The position numbers and the translations under genes were made by a program. Under the pieces are notes generated by a model that made no database searches, was not told where the DNA came from, and saw only the letters and a program-made list of their open reading frames with translations. Shown here piece by piece: positions 35,062 to 44,642 of a stretch of DNA of 64,000 bases (within the stretch, counting starts at the first letter, position 1; every line of letters starts with the position of its first letter). The DNA comes from CALGKJ01 sp049322695 (GTDB lineage Bacteria; Bacillota; Clostridia; Lutisporales; Lutisporaceae): contig JBMORW010000027.1 of assembly GCA_049322695.1 (NCBI GenBank), positions 62,001 to 126,000 on the forward strand, in the 5' to 3' direction.

Positions 35062-36102
35062 TTATTCCAGCATTCTTATTAATTCTTCAGGTATTTTATC
35101 AAGGGGCATAACCATATCTACAGCACCTAGTTGAACTGCCTCCTTTGGCATCCCGTAGACAACACAGCTTTTTTCATCCTGTGCAATGGTATAGGCTCCC
35201 GCGTTTCTCATTTCCAGGAGCCCCTCTGCTCCATCCTTTCCCATTCCTGTCAATATAATTCCTATAGAGTTTCTTCCTGCATACTTTGCCACTGATTTGA
35301 ACATTACTTCAACAGATGGCCGCTGATGATATACCAATGGTCCGTCTTTAATTTCAACATAATAGCTTGCGCCGCTTCTTTTCAGCACCATATGCATGTT
35401 TCCCGGTGCAATCAAAACCTTGCCCGATGTTACAAGCTCCTTGTTCTCAGCTTCCTTAACCTTTAACCTGCATAAGCTGTCCAGCCTTTCAGCAAAGCTT
35501 TTTGTAAAGAACTGCGGCATATGCTGAACTATCAATATTGGAGGCATATCTGCAGGCAATCTTGTCAGTATGTCTTTAAGTGCCTCTGTGCCTCCTGTTG
35601 ACGCTCCTATAGCTATTACCTTGTTAGTAGTCTTAATAAGTGATGCAGCTACTGAACTGTTGTTCATTGCAGCTTCAGCTTCATACTTCACATACCTTGT
35701 GATTTTCGCCTTGGAAGCAGCTTTGATTTTTTCTATAAGCTGCTCACCCATGTCCTTTACAGTATAAGAAGCTCCAGGTTTTGCCATTACTTCCACAGCA
35801 CCCGTTTCCAGAGCCTTCAGAGCTACTTCTCCGCCTTTCTCAGCTAAAGAGCTGACTATTATCACAGGCATAGGATGGTGCTTCATCAATTTACCTAGAA
35901 AGGTAATTCCGTCCATTTTGGGCATTTCAATATCCAAAATAATTACATCAGGTGCAAGATGTACAATTTTATCCCTGGCAATATAAGGATCCGGCGCAGT
36001 TCCTATTACTTCTATCTCCTCATCCCTTGACAGTTCCTCAGAGAATATTTTTCTGACAAGCGCAGAATCGTCAACTATTAATACTTTTATCTTTTTCTTC
36101 AT
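35062..36102 (-). CDS. cheB: Chemotaxis protein-glutamate methylesterase CheB
   Basis: 346 residues from MKKKIKVLIVDDS; five more codons are open upstream from a TTG. The N-terminal receiver has acidic residues in VDDS, phospho-Asp in VIILDIEMPKMDG, and Lys in AKPG. The C-terminal methylesterase domain has the catalytic triad Ser in IGASTGGTEAL, His in VQHMPQFF and Asp in GMGKDGAEGL. It removes methyl groups from receptor glutamates when phosphorylated by CheA. Last gene of chemosensory operon 1, 17 bp after the receiver gene. Confidence 0.92.
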   Translation of the reverse strand: MKKKIKVLIVDDSALVRKIFSEELSRDEEIEVIGTAPDPYIARDKIVHLAPDVIILDIEMPKMDGITFLGKLMKHHPMPVIIVSSLAEKGGEVALKALETGAVEVMAKPGASYTVKDMGEQLIEKIKAASKAKITRYVKYEAEAAMNNSSVAASLIKTTNKVIAIGASTGGTEALKDILTRLPADMPPILIVQHMPQFFTKSFAERLDSLCRLKVKEAENKELVTSGKVLIAPGNMHMVLKRSGASYYVEIKDGPLVYHQRPSVEVMFKSVAKYAGRNSIGIILTGMGKDGAEGLLEMRNAGAYTIAQDEKSCVVYGMPKEAVQLGAVDMVMPLDKIPEELIRMLE

Positions 36103-36119
36103 ATCATACCTGTGCAAAG

Positions 36120-36515
36120 CTAACTGATTAACTCCAGTTTTTTCATTATGTCCAAAAGCTTTGCTTTACTTATGGGTTTAATTAAGTATGCCTCGCACTG
36201 TTCAATAAAGGCATTCTTAATATTATTTGAATCGCCTAGTGCAGTAGTCATAATAATTTTTACTGCATTTGCTCCTTTAACTCCCTCTGCGCTTTCATAC
36301 TCCCTGATTTTCTTAAGAGTATCCTGGCCGTTCATCTCAGGCATCATAATATCCATACATATAAGATTATAGGGCTTACCCTGCTCAAATGCAAAGCAAA
36401 ATGCCTGATATGCCTCATTACCGTTAACAGCTACATCACATTGTCCATAAGGAGACAATATTTCTTGCATAATGCACCTGCTCACAAAATCATCCTCAAC
36501 TATCAATATTTTCAT
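36120..36515 (-). CDS. Single-domain response regulator
   Basis: 131 residues, a stand-alone receiver: acidic pocket EDD (MKILIVEDDF), phospho-Asp in ICMDIMMPEMNG, Thr in TTAL and Lys in IKPISKAKLL. No output domain. It overlaps the end of the upstream kinase gene by 20 bp, and its ribosome binding site lies inside that gene, so translation is likely coupled. It resembles the 130-residue receiver at 45670-46062 of operon 2. It probably takes phosphate from the neighbouring kinase or CheA. Confidence 0.9.
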   Translation of the reverse strand: MKILIVEDDFVSRCIMQEILSPYGQCDVAVNGNEAYQAFCFAFEQGKPYNLICMDIMMPEMNGQDTLKKIREYESAEGVKGANAVKIIMTTALGDSNNIKNAFIEQCEAYLIKPISKAKLLDIMKKLELIS

Positions 36516-37992
36516 TATTATCCATCCTTTCCTGTAATGAAGTCTCTTTACATAAAAACACTTTTTTAAACGGCAGTATTACTGTAAAGGTGCTTCCATT
36601 GTTATTTATACTATCTACAGATATCTCTCCACCCAGCATATCAATAAGTCTTTTTGTTATAGTCAATCCAAGTCCTGCACCTGGATATTTCCTGATATAC
36701 GTTCCATCGCCTTGCTTGAAGCTTTTGAATATATTACTGAGCTTGTCTTTCTCAATTCCAATGCCTGTATCAACTATTTCCAAAATAATATAAATATTAT
36801 CGATATTCTCTCCATGTAGAGCTGCAAATACCGAAACCTTACCTTTATCAGTAAATTTTATGGCATTATCAAGAAGGTTGATGATAATCTGCCTTATACT
36901 TGCAGTATCTCCAATTACATAAGCAGGTATATCCCTACTAATATTATACTCCAATCCAAGACCCTTCTTTCTGGCTTTCAGGCTGAAGCCCTCTATTGTT
37001 TCCTCCATAAACTGCCTGATATTGAAGGTGTCCATTTTTATCCTGAATCTGCCTGCCTCTAACTCCGACATATCCAGAATATTGTTGATTACCTCCAGAA
37101 GATCGTTTGCAGACTTAATATTCATATTTAGCAGATGTCTTTGCTTTTCGTTCAGCTCGGTGTCAGACAGCAGCTCATTGGTTCCTATAATACCGTTTAG
37201 GGGTGTTCTGAGCTCATGGCTTATATTGGCAAGAAATTCGCTTTTCGCTTTATTTGCCTCTTGTGCTTCAAGCTTAGTGACACTCAGCTCCGCTTCCTTA
37301 AGCTTCATTGATGTTATGTTTTCCTTGACAGCTACAAAATGTGTGATTTCACCATCTCTGCTTCTTATAGGAGATATGGATGCAAGCTCCCAATATAGCT
37401 CACCATTCTTTTTTCTATTGCACAGCTCTCCTCTCCATACTTCTCCTGCTAATATAGTAGACCATAGTTTTTTATAGAATCTTCTGTCATGTCTTCCTGA
37501 TTTTAGTATTCTTGGGTTGCTTCCAATTGCCTCTTCCAGAGAGTATCCGGTAAGCTCACTGAAATATGGATTAGCATATTCTATATTTCCTTCCGAGTCC
37601 GTTATCAGAATTGTACTTGAGCTGTGTTCCACTGCCGTATATAGTTTACTGAGCCTTTCTTCGCTTTTTCTATAACGTTCCAGAGTCAATTTCAGTTCTT
37701 CACCCTTGTTCCTGAGGTAATCAAATATCAGCCCCAAAGCTATCGCCAGAAACATATACACAATAAATCCGATAGAAACATAGAATATCTTTAAATCAGG
37801 CTTCAGGTTAAATACCAGATTCAAAGCAGCACATATCAGTGCCACCGGAACAGATACCTTAACTCCGAACATATAAGCGCAAACCACTATCAGTACTACT
37901 CCATAAAGGTGTGAAATATGGGAAGGCAGATATATGCCTATTATAATGTTGGCAATGAACAATGAAACTGCGATAGTTATTTTATTTTTCAT
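36496..37992 (-). CDS. Membrane PAS sensor histidine kinase
   Basis: 498 residues. Three to four short membrane helices in the first 95 residues, a coiled coil, a PAS domain (about 115-230; NPYFSELTGYSLEEAIGSNPRIL, PAC-type end), HisKA with ANISHELRTPLNGIIG (about 258) and an ATPase domain with LLDNAIKFT, DTGIGIEKD and GAGLGLTI (about 370-480). It has no receiver of its own; the overlapping downstream gene supplies one. Within a chemosensory operon it offers a second input beside the MCP. AGAGGAG precedes the start. Confidence 0.88.
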   Translation of the reverse strand: MKNKITIAVSLFIANIIIGIYLPSHISHLYGVVLIVVCAYMFGVKVSVPVALICAALNLVFNLKPDLKIFYVSIGFIVYMFLAIALGLIFDYLRNKGEELKLTLERYRKSEERLSKLYTAVEHSSSTILITDSEGNIEYANPYFSELTGYSLEEAIGSNPRILKSGRHDRRFYKKLWSTILAGEVWRGELCNRKKNGELYWELASISPIRSRDGEITHFVAVKENITSMKLKEAELSVTKLEAQEANKAKSEFLANISHELRTPLNGIIGTNELLSDTELNEKQRHLLNMNIKSANDLLEVINNILDMSELEAGRFRIKMDTFNIRQFMEETIEGFSLKARKKGLGLEYNISRDIPAYVIGDTASIRQIIINLLDNAIKFTDKGKVSVFAALHGENIDNIYIILEIVDTGIGIEKDKLSNIFKSFKQGDGTYIRKYPGAGLGLTITKRLIDMLGGEISVDSINNNGSTFTVILPFKKVFLCKETSLQERMDNNENIDS

Positions 37993-38021
37993 ATTTTCTC
38001 CTCTTTTGCTTATAAAGAGAT

Positions 38022-40661
38022 TTATTGCTTAGTATCCATTTTGAACAGCGCTTCAACATCTAATATAACAGATACTCTTCCATCTCCCAGAATTGATGCT
38101 CCCGATGCAAAGCTCAAATTGCCGAAATCAACACCCAGAGGCTTTGCAACTATTTCCTGCCTTCCAAGCACAGCCCTCACCGGCAGCGCTTTTAGCTTCT
38201 GTTCAATCTCAACTATGATTATTATTAGTTCATCCTCGACCTGTTCTGCCTCAAATCCTAAAATATCATGTATGGGTATCAGCGGAATGATATCATCTCT
38301 CAATCTTATCATTTCCTTCTTGCCCTGTATACATATCCATTGATCCTCTCTCGGCTTGAAGAACTGCTTGATATAAAGAGTCGGCAATATATACCTGCTG
38401 TTGTTTATATCAACTAGAGTTCCATTAATGACAGCCAGATTTATAGGTATCTTCAGTATAAAGCTGCAGCCATATCCCGGTTTATTAAAAATATCAATTT
38501 TCCCTCCCATTTTGCTTATTTCAGTATCTACAACATTCATTCCTACTCCCCTGCCTGAAATATTGTTTACGGCATCTGCAGTCGAGAAACCGGGCATAAA
38601 GATAAATTTTATGATTTCATCATCACTATATGTAATGTTGGGATCTATGAGTCTTTTCTCCTTTGCTTTATTGTATATCTTATTGATATCCAATCCTTTT
38701 CCGTCATCAGTAATTTCAATATACACACTGCCTCTCTTACTATATGCATTTATTATAACATTTCCCTGAGCTGGCTTGTTATTCTGAAGCCTGATTTCCG
38801 AGTCTTCGATTCCATGTGAAATAGAGTTCCTCACAATATGCATGAGCGGGTCCAAAAGTTTATCGGCAATACTTCTGTCAACTTCTGTATCTTCTCCCAT
38901 CATATCGATTATTACTTCCTTTCCAAGCTCTTTTGCAGTGTCTCTACCAACGCGCAGCAGTTTTTGGAAGTTTGATTTCATGGCTACCATGCGAAGTGAC
39001 ATGGATATGTTCTGCAGTGATTTGATGAGTTTGGCCATTCTCATGAGGTTGTTCATAAGCTTTCCATCGCTACCAATAACATCTGAAGCAGCTTGCTCAA
39101 TAGAAGAATATACTATCAACAGCTCTCCAAGCATATCCACCATGCTGTCTACCTTGTGGGTTGGTATCCGAATATAGCCGGCGTCATTGGAATGTGCGGC
39201 ACTTACTTTATTTTTTGATGTTTCTTCTTGAGCCCTCAGAGATTGGATTATATCTTCCATCTCTGCCTTTTTCTCTTTAACTGCCACCTGCCCAAACTTC
39301 ATACCCGGGTATTCCTGCTGTTTTCTCAATACTTCTTCGGCAGCTTCCCTGCTTAGCTTACCCTGATCTACCAATATTTCACCGATTCTCTTTGATTCAT
39401 GCTCATCAGCACTTCCATGTCCGTTTAACATCAGTATCAGTTCATTTGCCGCATCAAGTATTTCTGCACTGTAATCAATATTGTTCAAACAGATTTTCTT
39501 AATAAGCTTTATTGATTCCAATACCAAGTCCACAGATTTGTTGTTAGCCTGAAACTCATTTGATTTCCAATCCTCAAAAAGCTTTTCAGTGTTATGGGAA
39601 ATATCATACAGCACCTTCAGTTCAAGAAAGCCTGCCATACCTGAGATAGTATGAAAAGCTCTGTACATCTGATGTGCAATATCACAGTTGTCCTTTTCCG
39701 TTGCTAGAAGTAGCAGGTTCATTTCAGCCTTATCGATTATTCCTGATATTTCATTAAGAAAATCATCCATAAAGATTTTACTTACCTGAATAATATTTTC
39801 GTCATCTGACTCAATAATATTTTCAACAATAGCGTCCTGACTCGTCAGGTCTTTTTCCGTAATAAGCTTTAGTCCCTTTCCTTTCTGCAGTTCAAAGGTC
39901 TCAACATTACGAACATCACAGGTCTCTACATCCATCATGTCTGCAATTGTCCTCAGCAGAAGTTCCTTTTTCTCCTGAGATGCAGCTGCAATAAGTATTT
40001 CATTGCCCTCAAAACTGAAGGTTCCATTTTGAAATTCTTCCTCAGTGGGGATTAAAGGCAGTGATTTTATGATGTTTATTATACTGCCAAGCTCTTGAAA
40101 AATAAGCCATGCCCTGACAGTCTTGAAAGCACACTCCTCAGTTATCCTAATATTGATAAAGAATGTCTCTAAACCAGAATTTTTCAGGTCATAAATTGCA
40201 TCCCAGTCGTGCAAATCCAATTCGAGCTGCTCTTTTGCGGCATTTCCTCCCGTTTCAGCACTTGTTCTCTGATGGCTTCCATGGGCTTCTTTAACAATTT
40301 CATGAAGCCTGCTTAAGATACTGTCTATTTTAATATCTTCCTCTTTTCCTGTATTCAAAATATGTTCAAGAGAATTTTCAAGAAAATCATGGCACACAAA
40401 CAGCAGTTCAATTATCTTTTTATCAGCGATAAGCTTACCTTCTCTCAAATCATGAAGTACATCTTCCATTGAGTGCGTCAGATTTTCCATCTTGATAAAC
40501 CCCATAGCTGCCGATGACCCCTTTATAGTATGTGCAGCTCTGAATATCCTGTTAATGAGCTCATGATTTCCCGGGTCATTCTCCAGATTGATCAGGGATT
40601 CATCAAGTATTTCCAGATGTTCTCTTGTTTCCTCTATGTAAAGGTCGAATAATTCGCTCAT
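38022..40661 (-). CDS. cheA: CheA-type histidine kinase with two Hpt domains
   Basis: 879 residues from MSELFDLYIEE (AGGAGGACGGGGC upstream). Hpt 1 has RAAHTIKGSSAAMGF (His44). A P2-like segment (about 150-265) is followed by a second Hpt with YRAFHTISGMAGF (about 310-400), then a GEILVDQGKLSREAAEEVLRKQ motif of the MshEN/GspE-N type (about 430-480). After these come the dimerisation helices (VDSMVDMLGELLIVYSS), ATPase domain (HIVRNSISHGIED, DDGKGLD) and C-terminal CheW-like domain. This is longer than standard CheA because of the second Hpt and the MshEN-like insert, a layout closer to gliding/ACF systems than to flagellar ones. Confidence 0.88.
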   Translation of the reverse strand: MSELFDLYIEETREHLEILDESLINLENDPGNHELINRIFRAAHTIKGSSAAMGFIKMENLTHSMEDVLHDLREGKLIADKKIIELLFVCHDFLENSLEHILNTGKEEDIKIDSILSRLHEIVKEAHGSHQRTSAETGGNAAKEQLELDLHDWDAIYDLKNSGLETFFINIRITEECAFKTVRAWLIFQELGSIINIIKSLPLIPTEEEFQNGTFSFEGNEILIAAASQEKKELLLRTIADMMDVETCDVRNVETFELQKGKGLKLITEKDLTSQDAIVENIIESDDENIIQVSKIFMDDFLNEISGIIDKAEMNLLLLATEKDNCDIAHQMYRAFHTISGMAGFLELKVLYDISHNTEKLFEDWKSNEFQANNKSVDLVLESIKLIKKICLNNIDYSAEILDAANELILMLNGHGSADEHESKRIGEILVDQGKLSREAAEEVLRKQQEYPGMKFGQVAVKEKKAEMEDIIQSLRAQEETSKNKVSAAHSNDAGYIRIPTHKVDSMVDMLGELLIVYSSIEQAASDVIGSDGKLMNNLMRMAKLIKSLQNISMSLRMVAMKSNFQKLLRVGRDTAKELGKEVIIDMMGEDTEVDRSIADKLLDPLMHIVRNSISHGIEDSEIRLQNNKPAQGNVIINAYSKRGSVYIEITDDGKGLDINKIYNKAKEKRLIDPNITYSDDEIIKFIFMPGFSTADAVNNISGRGVGMNVVDTEISKMGGKIDIFNKPGYGCSFILKIPINLAVINGTLVDINNSRYILPTLYIKQFFKPREDQWICIQGKKEMIRLRDDIIPLIPIHDILGFEAEQVEDELIIIIVEIEQKLKALPVRAVLGRQEIVAKPLGVDFGNLSFASGASILGDGRVSVILDVEALFKMDTKQ

Positions 40662-40693
40662 GCCCCGTCCTCCTATCAAGAGTTGAATAAGTA

Positions 40694-41500
40694 CTATTTC
40701 ATGTAAATAGTAGGCTGTAAATACTTGAAGCTATGTGTCTTATTTGATAGACTTTCTGAATGTCCGATAAACAAAAGCCCCCCATCCGTCAAGGCATCAT
40801 AATATTTGTTTATCAGTTCAGTCTGCGTCTCATTATTAAAATAAATCATAACATTGCGGCAGAATATAATATCAAAGCTGCTCCTAAAGGGGAACTCATT
40901 CATTAGGTTAAAGTACCTGAAGGACACAAGTCTTTTTATTTCTTCTGATATTCTGAATCCATTATCAGATTTGATAAAATATCTTTTGATATAGCAGTTG
41001 TCTATTCCCTTTAATGAGACACCGGGATAAATACCGCGCTGTGCGGCTGAAAGTACCTTGCAGCTTATATCAGTTGCCAATATCCTGATATTAATACTGT
41101 CATCAAAAAGCTCCTTCAGCACCATTGCAATTGTATAAGCCTCTTCACCGGTAGAACACCCTGCACTCCAAACCCGTATTTCGCCGCTTTTATTAATCCT
41201 CTTGTTCAGTTCGAAAACGAGCTTCAAATTATCCCTGATAAAACTGAAATGCTCCTCTTCCCTGAAAAAGTCCGTCTTGTTAACCGTAATTACATTAAGG
41301 AACTCCAGCTCAAACTCTTTGTTTGACCTGTTTATTATTTCTTCATACAGCTTGTCAAAGGAGTCCAGCTCCTTCTGCATCATAAGCTTAATAAGCTTAT
41401 GATGCAGAAGCTCCTTTTTGGCATCATTAAAATGGATGCCAAATCTGTCATTAATAAGACCGGAGAATTTATTAAAATGTAAATCTGTAAATGCAAGCAT
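40694..41500 (-). CDS. cheR: Chemotaxis protein methyltransferase CheR
   Basis: 268 residues, standard CheR. An N-terminal helical domain is followed by the SAM-binding domain with RVWSAGCSTGEEAYTIAMVL, ILATDIS, FDIIFCRNVMIYF and LLFIGHSESL. It methylates glutamates of the receptor made by the adjacent upstream MCP gene. No C-terminal pentapeptide-binding beta-subdomain loop can be judged by eye. GAAGGGG precedes the start. Confidence 0.92.
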   Translation of the reverse strand: MLAFTDLHFNKFSGLINDRFGIHFNDAKKELLHHKLIKLMMQKELDSFDKLYEEIINRSNKEFELEFLNVITVNKTDFFREEEHFSFIRDNLKLVFELNKRINKSGEIRVWSAGCSTGEEAYTIAMVLKELFDDSINIRILATDISCKVLSAAQRGIYPGVSLKGIDNCYIKRYFIKSDNGFRISEEIKRLVSFRYFNLMNEFPFRSSFDIIFCRNVMIYFNNETQTELINKYYDALTDGGLLFIGHSESLSNKTHSFKYLQPTIYMK

Positions 41501-41522
41501 GATTATTACCCCTTCTCAATCC

Positions 41523-43499
41523 TTAAAAGCCTGCAGTATCATCCTCTAACGGAATAATGTCATTTGGATTCACGGCATGCTTTTTAACACTGGTTATGCC
41601 TTTTTTATTCAGCTTAGTACTTTCTTCCTCTGCTTTCTTGTGTACAGCTTTATCAAGTTTTTTACTGCTTTTCTTAGTGTTGACGCTGTGTCTTTTGCCT
41701 TCTACAAGTATTAAAAGCTTGTCTACTATATCGTTGAGAGTTTCTGCCTGAGCACTGAGCTGCTCTGAAGCAGAAGCACTCTGTTCTGAAGCAGCTGCAT
41801 TTTGCTGAGTAACCTTTTCCATCTGAACTATTGCTTTACTGATTTGAGAAATTCCTTGAGCTTGCTCCTGACTTGCAGCAGAAATTTCGTCCATCAGCTC
41901 ATTTACCCTTTTTGCATGTGCAGTTATATCCTTAAGAGCTTCTCCAACTCTTCCAGCAACCTCTACACCTTTACTAGACATCTCAATATTGTTTTCTATT
42001 ATTACCTCAGTATCCTTTGCTGCCTGTGCACTTCTTTGTGCCAAAGTTCTTACCTCTTCAGCCACAACAGCAAAGCCCATTCCTGCATCACCAGCCCTTG
42101 CCGCCTCTACTGCCGCATTAAGCGCCAATATGTTGGTCTGGAAGGCTATCTCATCTATTACTTTTATTATCTTTGCGATTTGGTCGCTGGATTTCTTTAT
42201 TTCGCTGATGGATGTCATCATTTCCTGCATCTCAGCATTTCCCTTATCAGCGGCAGATTTTGTCTGTGCTGCCAGCATTGTCGCTTGTCTTGTGTTCTCG
42301 TTATTCTGCTGTATCATTGATGAAGATTCCTCCAAGGTTGCAGATGTTTCTTCAATTGAAGCAGCCTGCTCAGTATTAGCAGCTGATAATTGCTGGCTGG
42401 CAGAAGACAGCTGCTGTGATGCCGAAGCCACCTGTGCCGCACCCTCACCCAGCTCTATCACTGCAGCATTTATAGGCCTGGTAATGCTCAGTATAATAAT
42501 GAAAGCTAATATCATACTTGCAGCAACAGTTATAATAAGTCCTGTTACTACCACATAAACTGAGTTTATCATAGTGGTTTCAGTTGTATTTGCCCTTTCC
42601 ATAGTACTGGAAATACCTGCTTCTGATATGCCTTCTACAAGTTTGAGAATCTCTTCAGAAATTACTGCTCTTTTGATATTCAGCTCCTGCAAAGCATTCC
42701 AGTTTATATCCAGGCTGGTAACCGAAGCTTTATAGCTTTCTACAGCCTCTTTTACCTCATTTAATGCCTCTATATCTTCTGCTCTGTATGTAATAGTCCT
42801 GATTCTTTCTATCATACTGAAAACAGTGTCAAAATTAGCCATTGCATCCTCAATTATCTTGGGGTCTCGTTGTGCCTGTGCTTTCTGTACTGCAATCTTT
42901 ATTGCATTACCGGCATCCAGTATGTCATTTATTGTTGTGATTTTCTTAAGTCTTTCTGTCATAGCAGCACTGCCTGCGGATGTATTTATTTCATTTATCA
43001 TTTTTTCGTTTTGTGAGGTAAGAAATTTATAAGAGCTCTCTAAAAATGCTTCTGCAGCTTTATCAAGATTATTTCTGTCAGCTGCCATATTTTCATTTTT
43101 AGATACTGTCTCTTTCAGCATTTTCTCATACTCGCTAACTTTTGCTTCAATGTTTCCAACTTCTGCCTTAAGCTTAACAAGATTAACGGATGTATCTGCC
43201 AGCTGCTTTGCTTCCTGTAATGCGGCTTTCATGTTCTCAAGGTGAATCACGCCCTCATCATACATTGCTTTATCTTCTGTATATCCGTAGCCGCGCATAT
43301 CAAACATTGTATCTGAATACTGGGAATAGATATCATTGATGATACTGACTTCAGGCACATACTCATTTGAAAGCTCACTTGCAAGCTTATTTACTTTCAG
43401 CATATTAAAAGCTGCAATTCCCCCCAATATAACCGAAAGAATCAAAATTGCCATAAAACCTGCTGCTATCTTATAGCCCAGTTTTAGCTCCTTAAACAT
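41523..43499 (-). CDS. Methyl-accepting chemotaxis protein of operon 1
   Basis: 658 residues. Membrane segment 1 (about 10-30), a four-helix-bundle sensor domain (about 32-300; YSDTMFDMRGYGYTEDKAMYD has the heme/small-ligand 4HB look), membrane segment 2 (about 308-335), then the signalling region without an obvious long HAMP. The tip reads IDEIAFQTNILALNAAVEAARAG. The C-terminal tail is Lys-rich (HSVNTKKSSKKLDKAVHKK) and differs from most MCPs. Located between cheW and cheR, it is the intact dedicated receptor of the operon. Confidence 0.9.
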   Translation of the reverse strand: MFKELKLGYKIAAGFMAILILSVILGGIAAFNMLKVNKLASELSNEYVPEVSIINDIYSQYSDTMFDMRGYGYTEDKAMYDEGVIHLENMKAALQEAKQLADTSVNLVKLKAEVGNIEAKVSEYEKMLKETVSKNENMAADRNNLDKAAEAFLESSYKFLTSQNEKMINEINTSAGSAAMTERLKKITTINDILDAGNAIKIAVQKAQAQRDPKIIEDAMANFDTVFSMIERIRTITYRAEDIEALNEVKEAVESYKASVTSLDINWNALQELNIKRAVISEEILKLVEGISEAGISSTMERANTTETTMINSVYVVVTGLIITVAASMILAFIIILSITRPINAAVIELGEGAAQVASASQQLSSASQQLSAANTEQAASIEETSATLEESSSMIQQNNENTRQATMLAAQTKSAADKGNAEMQEMMTSISEIKKSSDQIAKIIKVIDEIAFQTNILALNAAVEAARAGDAGMGFAVVAEEVRTLAQRSAQAAKDTEVIIENNIEMSSKGVEVAGRVGEALKDITAHAKRVNELMDEISAASQEQAQGISQISKAIVQMEKVTQQNAAASEQSASASEQLSAQAETLNDIVDKLLILVEGKRHSVNTKKSSKKLDKAVHKKAEEESTKLNKKGITSVKKHAVNPNDIIPLEDDTAGF

Positions 43500-43510
43500 A
43501 TTACTACCTC

Positions 43511-43978
43511 CTACTTCGCTTCCTTTAATAATATTTCGTCTGCTTCCAACACTTGTTCTATATCCATTAATAAAATGACTTTATCCTTCTTTTTTCCCAT
43601 TCCGGTTAGTATTCCGGGCTCTGTACGTGTTGTTATCTGCGGAGGAGGTTCTATCTCAAAGCTTGATATAAGTATTACCTCTGATACTGTATCTACTACA
43701 GCTCCTACCTGCCTTTTGTGCTCTGCATAATTTGCATCCATTACTATGATGCAGGTTCTATTATTGTAGTCCATATACTGCAGTCCGAATTTCAGTCGAA
43801 GGTCAATAACGGGTATTATCTTACCTCTTAGATTAATGACTCCTCTAAGGTGCTTCTGAGCCTTGGGTATACTGGTAATATCCATGATTCCGATTATTTC
43901 CTTAACCTGGTAAATGGGAATACCGTATTCCTCATTACCAAGCAAAAAGGTTAAATATTTGCCTTCTTGAGCATTCAT
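43511..43978 (-). CDS. cheW: CheW coupling protein, first gene of chemosensory operon 1
   Basis: 155 residues, single CheW domain: YLTFLLGNEEYGIPIYQVKEII, RGVINLRGKIIPVIDLRLKFG and NRTCIIVMD. It bridges receptor and CheA. GGGGGATAT precedes the ATG, and a strong sigma-A promoter lies at 44045-44073. It is similar in sequence and motif spacing to the CheW at 50663-51145. Confidence 0.92.
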   Translation of the reverse strand: MNAQEGKYLTFLLGNEEYGIPIYQVKEIIGIMDITSIPKAQKHLRGVINLRGKIIPVIDLRLKFGLQYMDYNNRTCIIVMDANYAEHKRQVGAVVDTVSEVILISSFEIEPPPQITTRTEPGILTGMGKKKDKVILLMDIEQVLEADEILLKEAK

Positions 43979-44044
43979 CTATATCCCCCGTTTCTTTATG
44001 CCTGTCCTAAAACAACAATGCCGTATAAGTCATTTTAGCAGCGT

Positions 44045-44073
44045 ATCATAATACAAGTATATTGGTTATGCAA
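44045..44073 (-). promoter_or_regulatory. Sigma-A promoter of chemosensory operon 1
   Basis: TTGCAT, exactly 17 nt, TATGAT on the minus strand, about 65 nt upstream of cheW. No sigma-D-like flagellar promoter was noticed. Confidence 0.65.
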
Positions 44074-44148
44074 ACACTTTCATATAGAGTTTGCAAAATG
44101 TTAAAACCATTTACAGTAACTTAACAATTGTTTCAAAAAGGTTTCAAA

Positions 44149-44184
44149 AAAAACTGCAGTGGTAAATTACACTGCAGTTTTTTT
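44149..44184. terminator. Symmetrical terminator
   Basis: AAAAAACTGCAGTG and CACTGCAGTTTTTT over an 8-nt loop. It ends the small gene at 44297-44455 and isolates the promoter of chemosensory operon 1. Confidence 0.85.
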
Positions 44185-44296
44185 ACGTCACCGGTTTCTA
44201 GCCTTTAGCTTCTTCCCCTAATTCTCGAGGACACACTTAACTCAGTAACTAGCCATTAGTGACCAGTGACAAAAATCCTCTGTTATTTGCTATCTG

Positions 44297-44455
44297 TTAA
44301 TTGTTATCTGTTTTCCGCTTTCTTATTTCCTCTTCTATTTCTGCACTGGTTGTAAGATTTTCATCCTTGAAGCTAATACCCGGACCTACTTTTTTTCGTT
44401 CATTCATGGTCGGATTTTTTTTGCCTACTATACCCTTCATATTTTTTCTAGTCAT
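44297..44455 (-). CDS. Small basic protein, 52 residues, unknown
   Basis: ATAAGGAGGTATGCAC precedes the ATG, a near-perfect ribosome binding site. The frame begins MTRKNMKGIVGKKNPTM, then a VGPGISFKDENLTTS segment and a charged helix (AEIEEEIRKRKTDNN). It has no Cys, no signal peptide and no membrane segment. It lies between the two chemosensory operons, isolated by terminators on both sides, so it has its own transcript. Not recognised. Confidence 0.6.
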   Translation of the reverse strand: MTRKNMKGIVGKKNPTMNERKKVGPGISFKDENLTTSAEIEEEIRKRKTDNN

Positions 44456-44504
44456 GTGCATACCTCCTTATAAATGATTATCTGTCAAATTTTATTTAAT
44501 ATTC

Positions 44505-44549
44505 ATTATAAAAATAGAAAAATCACAGCTATTTATATATACTGTGATT
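44505..44549 (-). terminator. Terminator of chemosensory operon 2
   Basis: AATCACAG and CTGTGATT pair over a 13-nt loop, followed on the minus strand by TTTCTATTTTTA. The 44550-44642 stretch before it is unusually GC-rich for the window and holds a repeated CCAGCCAT word but no gene. Confidence 0.75.
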
Positions 44550-44642
44550 GAGTAAAAATGGCCGCCAGCCATGAGCCTCCAGCCATAGGACTAAAAATCT
44601 GCAAAGTACCGTTCCCTGTCCACCGACCCCTGCCCGCTGTTT

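Noticed and set aside
41802..42558. Two overlapping plus-strand open frames
   Set aside because: Antisense shadows of the MCP signalling domain, as expected from its Ala/Glu-rich codons.
44550..44642. GC-rich stretch with repeated CCAGCCAT after the GGDEF gene
   Set aside because: Too short to classify; treated as part of the 3' region before the operon terminator.
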